Part shown: piece after piece, positions 1-5,247 of the stretch
Layout of the letters: each line of letters begins with the position of its first letter
Position numbering within the stretch: position 1 is the first letter of the stretch
From: Geobacter sp.
GTDB lineage: Bacteria; Desulfobacterota; Desulfuromonadia; Geobacterales; Geobacteraceae
Reading direction: 5' to 3'
DNA length: 9,532 nt
Assembly: GCA_003857395.1 (NCBI GenBank)
Contig: RPRC01000222.1
Location: 1-9,532 of the forward strand
Notes under the pieces: model-generated
Seen by the model: only the letters and a program-made list of their open reading frames with translations
What the model was told of the DNA's origin: nothing
Databases searched by the model: none
Position numbers and translations under genes: made by a program

Positions 1-21
1 AAAAAATTAGAGATGATTACC

Positions 22-239
22 AATCGGGTAGCCGGGGGTCTCTAATCCCCAGCACACCAACACCCGGCATGCGGGCCCGAACCGGGCGGTTCACAGAGTT
101 TCGGGCCGTAGCCGGGTAATGGATTTTCACCCACAGTTCTTTGACGGATATGAAGACCTTGCTCATTCAGCCATTGGTTGGTTATGCCGGCCCCGGTGCC
201 CAGGCAACTCTTCCAAAAAAATAGCTTGGCCGCTTTCAT
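22..239 (-). mobile_element. 3' remnant of a group II intron (RT C-terminus plus domains V-VI)
   Basis: On the minus strand, positions 239-42 encode a short frame (residues include ITNQWLNEQGL) that resembles the last residues of bacterial group II intron reverse transcriptase/maturases. It runs into sequence like intron domains V and VI. The domain V-like hairpin (about 94-53) begins GAACCGCCCGG and returns through CCGGGTG...GGTGTG. The domain VI-like hairpin pairs GCTGGGG with CCCCGGC, and the intron-like 3' end CTACCCGATT lies at 31-22. Everything upstream in the intron (domain I, RT fingers and palm) is missing, because the toxin gene stop lies only 30 bases away at 269. The element must therefore be inactive. 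The domain V return arm appears to carry two extra bases (TT) compared with the pattern I remember, which fits decay. The family call is from memory of the motif, not from a folding run. Confidence 0.5.
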
Positions 240-268
240 TCCATATCCAATGATTCTGCAAGGAGCGG

Positions 269-595
269 TTACCGTGTCAACCTCTCCAACAGGATGTCCT
301 CAAGATTGCGGCGGGAATCGAACAACGCCAAGACATATACCTGCCGCTCGCCGATCCTGTAGATGATTCGCCACGGTGGAACGATCAGCTCATGGTAGCC
401 GGTAACTCCTTGAGACTGCAACTCCGGTACCACCCGCCCCCGGTGCGGCATTGAAACAAGCGTTGCGGCTTCATCGCGCAATTTCGAGAGGATGCTCAAT
501 GCTTTGTCGATGCTGTCAAGGGCAATATAGTCGATGATTGCCTCAAGATCCTGCTCGGCGACTTTTGTCCAATGCACTGCAAAATTACGCGGCAT
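269..595 (-). CDS. ParE/RelE-superfamily toxin of a type II toxin-antitoxin pair
   Basis: This 108-aa protein has the layout of the RelE/ParE fold. An N-terminal helical part (about residues 9-48, with DLEAIIDYIA) is followed by a short linker and a C-terminal beta-sheet segment, GYHELIVPPWRIIYRI then VYVLALFDSRRNLEDIL (about 67-102). The basic DSRRN segment sits where the family carries its active or binding residues. RelE members cleave mRNA on the ribosome and ParE members poison DNA gyrase; the sequence does not say which applies here. The PPWRIIYRI and SRR pattern looks more ParE-like to me. The ATG at 595 overlaps the antitoxin stop by 11 bases, which suggests translational coupling, and the gene is the second of a two-gene operon. 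The length is normal for the family and no break is seen. Confidence 0.9.
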   Translation of the reverse strand: MPRNFAVHWTKVAEQDLEAIIDYIALDSIDKALSILSKLRDEAATLVSMPHRGRVVPELQSQGVTGYHELIVPPWRIIYRIGERQVYVLALFDSRRNLEDILLERLTR

Positions 596-884
596 CGGGA
601 ACGCCCTTCCCGGCGTCTTTCAGCTTTTTTTCCAGGCGAGAAAAAACCTTTTCCTGGCTAGTTGTGCGCCCGTCGCGGAGATCGTCCTCCCCTAGGGCAA
701 CGAGCTTCAGCAAACCTATCGCCGCCCTCATCCGCTCGAATGATTCCGGATCCTGGAGCACGGCCCGCGCCTCGCCGTTCTGGGTGATGATGACCGGTCG
801 ATGCGTCTCGTTGACCTGAGCAAGCAGGTCTGCTGCATGCGATTTGAGATAGGTTACGGGACGGATATCCTCTTCAATTTTCAT
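585..884 (-). CDS. Phd/YefM-family antitoxin
   Basis: This 99-aa protein would neutralise the toxin encoded immediately downstream and autorepress the operon. The N-terminal half has the Phd/YefM signature: IRPVTYLKSHAADLLAQV, then RPVIITQNGEARAVLQDPESFE (about residues 8-51). That is the DNA-binding and dimerisation domain. The C-terminal half (about 55-99) is charged and helical (RTTSQEKVFSRLEKKLKDAG), as expected for the segment that wraps the toxin. I chose the ATG at 884 because GGAGG lies 7 bases upstream and the family core starts a few residues later. A longer frame reaches 914 but would begin inside the promoter. The stop overlaps the toxin start by 11 bases. Within a plasmid-like element the pair most likely acts in maintenance (inference). 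Confidence 0.9.
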   Translation of the reverse strand: MKIEEDIRPVTYLKSHAADLLAQVNETHRPVIITQNGEARAVLQDPESFERMRAAIGLLKLVALGEDDLRDGRTTSQEKVFSRLEKKLKDAGKGVPDAA

Positions 885-894
885 GGTAGACCTC

Positions 895-933
895 CAGTCC
901 GAATAAAGTACCACAAAAGGACTGATGGGTCAA
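895..933 (-). promoter_or_regulatory. Promoter and inverted-repeat operator of the toxin-antitoxin operon
   Basis: Read on the minus strand, a -35 box TTGACC (933-928) is separated by 17 bases from a -10-like TACTTT (910-905). The -10 lies inside an inverted repeat, CAGTCC (924-919) and GGACTG (900-895), with an 18-base spacer. Autorepression by a Phd/YefM antitoxin-toxin complex usually uses a palindrome over the promoter, which fits this layout. The leader before the ATG at 884 would be very short. Confidence 0.6.
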
Positions 934-1028
934 CAGAAGCAGTGTTGCCTTCCACCTCAAGAGCGTTGGCATCGAACCGGCAAACTGCCAAGTAACGTCC
1001 GTGCCGACCGAAATAATCCCGACACACC

Positions 1029-1667
1029 TCAAATCTTTATCGCCTGATTTTTCCCAATACCGTCGAGCATCCCGATTACCTTAAGGAGCCACGCGGCCCT
1101 GAACAGCACTCTCATGACGAAGGAGGGATTCTTTCCGACAACCGACAGCGATTCGACCCCGGGAATCGTCCCCACAAAACGTTCAAGCCTGTGATCCCAG
1201 TCGATGTGAAAGGAATGGACAGTACCGCAGGAATTTATTTCCCTTTCCCACTCTTCGAGATTGAGTGTCCCTTTTCCCTTTTCGTATGTCCCGGGGAAAT
1301 CCCGACGTGCGGCAACGTGAATCTCCGCTAGCGACGAGGCATCGATCACCGACAGCTCCGCCTCTGCGCTCTTCGGATCGAAGCGCCACGAGTTGCACCA
1401 CTGGGCGAACGACATCCCCATTCTCCCCAGGGGATTTTCCAGCTCCGGTGGCCCCTTGAATCTGCTCCGCTTCACGGAACTCCCGATGAGCCCTCGCCGT
1501 TGAAGCACCTTGTAAACGGAAACAGCTTTTTTGCACCCTGTCATCCGCACGATCTCCGCAACGCTTTTCCCGGATGAAAAGGCATGACAGAGTCGGTCGC
1601 CAAATTCCTCCTCTATCTCCCGCAACCCCGTAGCTTCCATTTCGTTCTCTCGATCTGTTCTTTTCAT
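1029..1667 (-). CDS. Hypothetical protein with possible N-terminal helix-turn-helix
   Basis: I do not recognise this 212-aa protein. Residues about 18-60 (REIEEEFGDRLCHAF, then KSVAEIVRMTGC, then SVYKVLQRRGLI) look like a small helix-turn-helix of the kind where a stem helix precedes an AEIVRMTG turn and a recognition helix. The middle (about 70-110) has a GRMGMSFAQWCNSW segment. The C-terminal half is mixed alpha/beta with no motif I can name, and ends in a hydrophobic helix-like stretch and a Lys/Ile-rich tail. I chose the ATG at 1667 because AAGGG lies 9 bases upstream; an in-frame GTG at 1700 would add 11 residues. A 24-bp perfect palindrome lies 76 bases upstream of the start and may be its operator. 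It is the last gene before the toxin-antitoxin operon. A role in element regulation is only a guess. Confidence 0.7.
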   Translation of the reverse strand: MKRTDRENEMEATGLREIEEEFGDRLCHAFSSGKSVAEIVRMTGCKKAVSVYKVLQRRGLIGSSVKRSRFKGPPELENPLGRMGMSFAQWCNSWRFDPKSAEAELSVIDASSLAEIHVAARRDFPGTYEKGKGTLNLEEWEREINSCGTVHSFHIDWDHRLERFVGTIPGVESLSVVGKNPSFVMRVLFRAAWLLKVIGMLDGIGKNQAIKI

Positions 1668-1742
1668 GGCATACAGCCCTTCGTCCTCCGGAAATAACAC
1701 GGTTGCGACTCAAATCGAACCATGCACCGGAAAAATGTGCGT

Positions 1743-1766
1743 ATAACTATATGTACATATAGTTAT
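1743..1766. promoter_or_regulatory. 24-bp perfect palindrome (probable operator)
   Basis: The two 12-base arms are ATAACTATATGT and ACATATAGTTAT, with no mismatch and no spacer, centred on GTAC. The site is AT-rich in otherwise GC-rich surroundings and lies upstream of the 212-aa gene transcribed leftward from 1667. The arms contain TATA-type sequence that could double as a -10 region, although no clear -35 partner is seen. A dimeric repressor site is the simplest reading. No U-tract follows on either strand, which argues against a terminator. Confidence 0.6.
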
Positions 1767-1852
1767 TACTGATTTTTTGCGCCGCCAGCGGCTCTTCCAC
1801 CGCAATACGTCTTCTGAAAAAATACGGCCCTTGTCCGACGAATCCACGCCAT
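1766..1852 (-). CDS. Candidate small protein of 28 residues
   Basis: This short frame begins MAWIRRTRAVFF and ends GGAKNQ. It is preceded by a strong ribosome binding site: GGGGAGG lies 4 bases before the ATG at 1852. It starts 24 bases after the stop of the 147-aa gene on the same strand, so it could be translated from the same transcript. Its TAA stop overlaps the edge of the palindrome. The composition is basic, with Arg, Gly and aromatics, and no family is recognised. The Shine-Dalgarno sequence and the operon-like spacing are the only support; without homologues it could be chance. Confidence 0.3.
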   Translation of the reverse strand: MAWIRRTRAVFFQKTYCGGRAAGGAKNQ

Positions 1853-1876
1853 GGTACCTCCCCACATTCGCCACTT

Positions 1877-2320
1877 TCAGATGCCCAGAAGGTCGGAGTA
1901 GTCCAGGGTGAGTTTTCCCAGGGTAAGCTTCATTTTCCTCCGCAGGATGTCTTGAGCGGATTTTCTCAGTTTGCGCACCCGCGCAATGTCAACATCCGCG
2001 CCAAACGCCCTCTTCACCCGGTATCTCACTACATCAGAAGACAGATTTCTCATGTTCGCCTCGCCGAGGAATGTTTTCAGGATGTAGCGGTCAATCTTGT
2101 CGTAATCCGGAAACAGGAAGAGCATGGCCTTGTCCCTGGCGTTCCTGACGCTCTTCAGGGATTCGGCGACATACCACGTTCGGCCCCAGAGCTGGCCCAT
2201 CACGGAGAGCGCCGCTACCCCTGCGTTATCAAGCGGCAGACTGATAAGTCCTTCCCGCTCCATTCGTGCGATGACCTTCGCGGGTATGCCGAAAGACGAC
2301 ACTGCTTCACTCAGTTGCAT
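1877..2320 (-). CDS. Hypothetical protein with MerR-like N-terminus
   Basis: This 147-aa protein is not recognised. The first 30 residues (LSEAVSSFGIPAKVIARMEREGLISLPL) read like the first helices of a MerR-type winged helix-turn-helix, where a short turn precedes a recognition helix and an EGLI wing. The rest is rich in Arg and Lys, with RNARDKAMLFLFPDYDKIDRYIL and RVKRAFGADVDIARVRKLRKSAQDILRRKMK, predicted largely helical and possibly nucleic-acid binding. The ATG at 2320 has AGGAGG about 7 bases upstream. It follows the second sigma-like gene by 74 bases on the same strand, and a candidate 28-codon gene follows it. It is probably part of the same expression unit as the sigma-like genes; its function is unknown. 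Confidence 0.75.
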   Translation of the reverse strand: MQLSEAVSSFGIPAKVIARMEREGLISLPLDNAGVAALSVMGQLWGRTWYVAESLKSVRNARDKAMLFLFPDYDKIDRYILKTFLGEANMRNLSSDVVRYRVKRAFGADVDIARVRKLRKSAQDILRRKMKLTLGKLTLDYSDLLGI

Positions 2321-2394
2321 GAAAATTCCTCCTCTCTGTCACGATAGTAAAACCTCATATGGGTACCGTATCCTCATTCCAGGTGCATACCGTT

Positions 2395-2985
2395 CTACCT
2401 GCAGGGTATGCAACCGGCGCTCGCACAGTCGGCCCGGTATTGAAGCGCCTTCCTCATTATTCGGCGAAACGACTGGGAAACCGCACCGTGCGTCATGCCG
2501 AGAAACAGAGCTGTCTCGGAGTATGACATCCTCGCCCCTTGAAGCCCGCAGACGCAGGTGAGAACCTTCCTCTCCACCGGCATCAGACGTTCCATCAACT
2601 GAAGAAGTACCGACTCTTCGGTCAAAGCCGGGTCGCTCCTCAAAATCAGGAATTCTTCGGGATCCGGCTGATGCACGTCTTCCCCGTAGTAAACCTCATC
2701 GGAGTATTCCCGGCAGTCGAATTCTGGCAGGGAGACACTGCTCCCCCTTCTCGCATTGGCGCAGGGAGAAACGCGGGACGCGTTCCTTTTAAGTGTCAGC
2801 CAGAAGGTCGATGAAAAGGATATCCCCTTTCGCTCACTGACTGTCGCGGCCACCAGAGCCGCCTCATAGGCGTCACCAAGATAGTCCCCCAGTTCATACG
2901 GCGAGTTGACCATGAATTTCCGGATTTCCCTCTCCACCAGCCTTCTGTACCTGTTAACCCATGCAACAGCCTCGTCCCCGCTCAT
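2395..2985 (-). CDS. Sigma-70-like helix-turn-helix protein (paralogue 1)
   Basis: This 196-aa protein has the two-domain layout of small sigma-70 relatives. Residues about 8-62 (RRLVEREIRKF, then SPYELGDYLGDAYEAALVAA) resemble the region 2 helices that contact core RNA polymerase. Residues about 125-183 (MERLMPVERKVLTCVCGL, then SYSETALFLGMTHGAVSQSFRRIMRKAL) resemble region 4 with its promoter -35 helix-turn-helix. A polar linker of about 60 residues joins them. It is co-linear with the neighbouring gene product at 3670-3095: SPYE is at 28-31, DYL at 34-36 and FW at 61-62 in both. The ATG at 2985 is preceded by GGGGAGG. It may be a true alternative sigma factor for the element, or a DNA-binding protein derived from one. 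A leader copy of GCCGGTCAAA lies 38 bases upstream of the start. Confidence 0.75.
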   Translation of the reverse strand: MSGDEAVAWVNRYRRLVEREIRKFMVNSPYELGDYLGDAYEAALVAATVSERKGISFSSTFWLTLKRNASRVSPCANARRGSSVSLPEFDCREYSDEVYYGEDVHQPDPEEFLILRSDPALTEESVLLQLMERLMPVERKVLTCVCGLQGARMSYSETALFLGMTHGAVSQSFRRIMRKALQYRADCASAGCIPCR

Positions 2986-3094
2986 GTCTCCCTCCCCTTG
3001 GCAGTATACGTTCCAAAAAAGATTTGACCGGCGTTGCCTGGAACTGCCTGCATTCTGCGGCCGTGCCGTAAGATTCTGCCTTTAGAGATGCGGA

Positions 3095-3670
3095 TTATTC
3101 CGGATCCCCCTCATCCCTTCTCCGCAACTCTTCCGGATTGATTCGCCCCATCCGTACCAGATCCCTGATGCGTCCAAAGGCCTTGTTAAGTGCGTCACGG
3201 ACGTTTGATTCCCTGCATCCCAGATGGTAGGCGATTTCATAATTGGACAGGTGTCCCTCGTAGGTGATGCCGAGAGCCAGGCAGAGTACCCGTTGTTCCC
3301 TCGTGGTCAGATAACGGCAGACCTTGTTGAAAATCATCTCGATGTCAGGTACGCGGAGTTGTTCTCCTTGTGCGACGTCAATTGATTCGATTCCGAAATC
3401 GCAGAGATGCGACGGGATTGAATTCGACCCGGATCTGTTCCCGGGATTTGGCGTCATTTTCCCTATCCGCTCCTTGAAGATTGTCCAGAAGGCGGACTCG
3501 AAGGGAATCCCTTTTCCATTGCTGCGCTGCACGGCTACAAACGCTGACAAATAAGCTTCCTGCAGGTAGTCCAGTTCCTCATACGGCGAGAAGATGCGGT
3601 AGCTCTCGATCTTCCGCCTGATCTTGTCCTCGTTGTTTCTTACCCAGTCAGTCGCGATTATGAAGTCCAT
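3095..3670 (-). CDS. Sigma-70-like helix-turn-helix protein (paralogue 2)
   Basis: This 191-aa paralogue of the next gene has the same order of segments. A region 2-like helical block covers about residues 10-62 (DKIRRKIESYR, then SPYEELDYLQEAYLSAFVA, then KGIPFESAFW). After a Gly/Ser/Pro linker, a region 4-like block covers about 113-172 (LTTREQRVLCLALGI, then LSNYEIAYHLGCRESNVRDALNKAFGRIRDL). The frame stays open upstream to 3928, but I chose the ATG at 3670: TGGAGC lies 5 bases before it and the two paralogues then align from their first residues. The longer frame would translate through a terminator hairpin. Immediately upstream is a strong intrinsic terminator pointing into the gene, so expression may depend on read-through. 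109 bases separate it from paralogue 1, so the two are probably expressed together. Confidence 0.75.
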   Translation of the reverse strand: MDFIIATDWVRNNEDKIRRKIESYRIFSPYEELDYLQEAYLSAFVAVQRSNGKGIPFESAFWTIFKERIGKMTPNPGNRSGSNSIPSHLCDFGIESIDVAQGEQLRVPDIEMIFNKVCRYLTTREQRVLCLALGITYEGHLSNYEIAYHLGCRESNVRDALNKAFGRIRDLVRMGRINPEELRRRDEGDPE

Positions 3671-3681
3671 GGAAGCTCCAC

Positions 3682-3722
3682 AAAAAAAGCCGGTCACGGA
3701 TTGGTCTCCGTTGACCGGCTTT
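3682..3722 (-). terminator. Strong intrinsic terminator abutting the ribosome binding site of a sigma-like gene
   Basis: On the minus strand AAAGCCGGTC (3722-3713) pairs with GACCGGCTTT (3695-3686) and an inner ACGGA/TCCGT stem stacks below a six-base loop, with one bulged A at 3712. This makes 15 base pairs followed by seven U residues (3688-3682). The Shine-Dalgarno of the gene starting at 3670 begins about one base after the U-tract. It would end transcripts coming from the origin-side gene (4122-3796), or act as a conditional attenuator in the leader. Confidence 0.85.
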
Positions 3723-3795
3723 GCCGATGTTCTGCTGTAAACACACGGCCGTGCCAGAAAGTATTGTGGAAATAACGTTGGGAAATTGATGCTAC

Positions 3796-4122
3796 CTACC
3801 TCATTTTCACGCCGAGACACGCGGCGATACGGATGATGTCTCCTTTGGAGGCTGATTTTCTCAGATGATCTTCTATCCTGCGCCGGATCTTCACCGTATC
3901 CCATTGGGGTGGGATATCGGTCCCGCAAATCATGATCGAGCCGTCCCCGGCCAGTTGTATGGCCCCATGCCGGAACGCCTGTTCGATGGTCTCGATGTTC
4001 GGTGCACCTTCGCTGAGAGAGTACCCTCCATCACAAAACCTGAGGGTCTGGCCAGTACGGCGCAAATAGGAATGGACGACTTTCATTGCCGCCTCGGAAT
4101 AGCGGCATCGCATAGCTTTCAT
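3796..4122 (-). CDS. Hypothetical small protein next to the replication origin
   Basis: This 108-aa protein is not recognised. It begins MKAMRCRYSEAAMKVVHSYLRRTGQ, a basic helical start, and has a central IETIEQAFRHGAIQLAGDGSIMICG segment with glycine turns that may form a small alpha/beta unit. The tail is basic (VKIRRRIEDHLRKSASKGDIIRIAACLGVKMR). The start is either the ATG at 4122, with GGAGG 11 bases upstream, or the ATG nine bases further in. It is transcribed away from the AT-rich part of the putative origin, and its leader includes the phased GGTTA repeats. Its transcript would meet the strong terminator at 3722-3682. Being next to an iteron origin, it might act in replication control, but nothing in the sequence proves this. 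Confidence 0.65.
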   Translation of the reverse strand: MKAMRCRYSEAAMKVVHSYLRRTGQTLRFCDGGYSLSEGAPNIETIEQAFRHGAIQLAGDGSIMICGTDIPPQWDTVKIRRRIEDHLRKSASKGDIIRIAACLGVKMR

Positions 4123-4141
4123 CTCACCTGATTCCTCCCTT

Positions 4142-4216
4142 ATTGGTTAATAAAAGGTTAAAAAAAGGTTAGAGGGCTGTGAAAAACCTCCTATCACGCT
4201 AATTCCATTGGTTAAT
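4142..4216. other. AT-rich block of the putative origin (candidate DNA-unwinding element)
   Basis: The pentamer GGTTA recurs at 4145, 4156 and 4167, exactly 11 bases apart and separated by A-rich spacers. A 10-base direct repeat, ATTGGTTAAT, stands at 4142-4151 and 4207-4216. The block lies beside the six iterons and is much more AT-rich than its surroundings. In iteron plasmids the duplex is opened in just such a block, often carrying short tandem repeats. A weak DnaA-box-like site (7 of 9 matches, minus strand, 4186-4178) lies within it. Confidence 0.55.
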
Positions 4217-4226
4217 CCGGAACACC

Positions 4227-4358
4227 CCGGTCGGCCTAAGGTCAATAGTCCCGCCGGTCAAAGGTCAATATTTTTGCCGGTCAAAGGTCTATACCGGTCG
4301 GCCAAAGGTCAATAGTGCGCCGGTCATAGGTCAATAGTCGGTCGGCCATAGGTCAATA
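4227..4358. repeat. Six-iteron array of a plasmid-type replication origin
   Basis: The core AGGTCAATA occurs at 4239, 4262, 4285 (as AGGTCTATA), 4306, 4328 and 4350, all in the same orientation, with start-to-start steps of 23, 23, 21, 22 and 22 bases. That is about two helical turns. The upstream half alternates: iterons 1, 4 and 6 read CGGTCGGCC before the core, while 2, 3 and 5 read GCCGGTCA. The array lies directly downstream of the trfA-family gene and the stop codon of that gene is inside iteron 6. Together with the adjacent AT-rich block this has the layout of an oriV bound by its initiator. The repeat sequence itself differs from the RK2 iterons as I remember them. Confidence 0.9.
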
Positions 4359-5216
4359 TCTCCTTTTCACCGTTACCGTATCATCCCGAAACTTCCATGC
4401 CTCCAGGAAGCCGGCCTGCTGGAGAAGGGAGAGGGACCTTTTCAGTTCCTCCCGGAAGTGTTTCAAGGACATTTCCGAGCCGCACAGGCTTTGCAAGGTG
4501 GAAATTCTGACCGGGAACGGCTCCCGGTGACTGGACCAGTAGCCGAACAGTTTCGATGCAATGCCGTCCGGAAGCGACTTCCTCGTCTCCCAGTTCATTC
4601 TCGTCAGGAACTCCTCGTCAAACAGCAGTCGCATCTCCTTCCCGACCCATACCTGCCAGCGGTTCAGATTCTCCATCCTTTCATTTTTCGACCTGAACAT
4701 CAGGATCAGCGACACGCTGACAAAACACCCCAGGCGCTTCGACTGAATCCGGATCGCTGTCGCCTGCATGCGGCTGAGACAGACACGAAGCCTCTGGTAA
4801 CTCTGCCCTTTAATCGGCCAACCAAGCGCCCTGACAAAGGAATACGGCGTGAATTCGACGCATTCCCCGAGAGGCAGTTTCTTTACAAGGTGTACCAGGT
4901 GAAGCCAGACCAGTTCGTCGTCCTGCCGCAGCTCTTCGCCCCGATAGATGACCTTACCGTCGCCTATCACGGCAATTTCCGCATCCTTCATGAACAGCCG
5001 GGGCTGATTGCGGTTGCGACAGTTGAAAAGGGCGGACCGCAGGATTTCATTCGGCATGGCCCGCTGCCCTTCCGGCCACTCCGGAAGATATTTCGGTCTC
5101 GCTGCAATGCCGGCAAGTAAGTCCCTGAATGTTTCTGAAAAAGGAACTGACGCGGAATCAGGAAGCCGGGGGGTATTCTCTGAACGATCTCCTGGCGATT
5201 CACCCACCCCTGACAC
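4353..5216 (-). CDS. trfA: TrfA-family plasmid replication initiator
   Basis: This 287-aa protein matches the TrfA family closely along its length. It has MPNEILRSALFNCRNR (54-69), IAVIGDGKVIYRGEELRQDDELVWLHL (81-107), PLGECVEFTPYSFVRALGWP (115-134), a LSRMQATAIRI segment (147-157), WETRKSLPDGIASKLFGYWSSHREPFP (209-235) and a C-terminal GFLEAWKFRDDTVTVKR. TrfA binds origin iterons, melts the AT-rich region and helps load the host helicase. The length is close to the shorter of the two RK2 TrfA forms. I used the GTG at 5216, which gives a normal N-terminus; other GTG codons nearby are possible and the Shine-Dalgarno is weak. The gene follows the AlpA-like gene by 31 bases, so they are probably one operon. 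Its TGA stop lies within the last iteron, linking gene and origin physically. Confidence 0.93.
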   Translation of the reverse strand: MSGVGESPGDRSENTPRLPDSASVPFSETFRDLLAGIAARPKYLPEWPEGQRAMPNEILRSALFNCRNRNQPRLFMKDAEIAVIGDGKVIYRGEELRQDDELVWLHLVHLVKKLPLGECVEFTPYSFVRALGWPIKGQSYQRLRVCLSRMQATAIRIQSKRLGCFVSVSLILMFRSKNERMENLNRWQVWVGKEMRLLFDEEFLTRMNWETRKSLPDGIASKLFGYWSSHREPFPVRISTLQSLCGSEMSLKHFREELKRSLSLLQQAGFLEAWKFRDDTVTVKRRY

Positions 5217-5247
5217 CTCATGACACTTTCGATTTCAGCGTAATCAC

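Noticed and set aside
965..991. TTGGCA/TGCCAA inverted repeat as terminator, with a GGTTCGAT stretch like a tRNA T-arm
   Set aside because: There is no U-tract and no acceptor or anticodon stem, so neither reading holds.
1183..1713. A 176-codon frame on the minus strand overlapping the 212-aa gene
   Set aside because: The Arg/Gly/Ser-rich content is that of a shifted frame, and the overlapping frame has a better start and more protein-like sequence.
1771..1800. GCCGC/GCGGC hairpin near a T-run as terminator of the 147-aa gene
   Set aside because: On the minus strand the hairpin is followed by A residues, not U, so it has the wrong polarity for that gene.
3739..3757. Sigma-54-like promoter (CTGGCACG on the minus strand) before the second sigma-like gene
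   Set aside because: The -24 element fits, but the required GC of the -12 element is TG at the right spacing, and the strong terminator lies between it and the gene.
4178..4186. DnaA box in the putative origin
   Set aside because: Only 7 of 9 bases match (TTTTTCACA on the minus strand). It is noted in the AT-rich block but too weak to call on its own.
4227..4358. CRISPR array
   Set aside because: The repeats are about 15-20 bases at a 21-23 base pitch with almost no spacer, which is an iteron pattern, and there are no cas genes.
4458..5120. A 220-codon open frame on the plus strand across trfA
   Set aside because: It is the antisense of a confident TrfA-family gene, is full of His/Pro/Arg typical of GC-rich antisense frames, and has no ribosome site.
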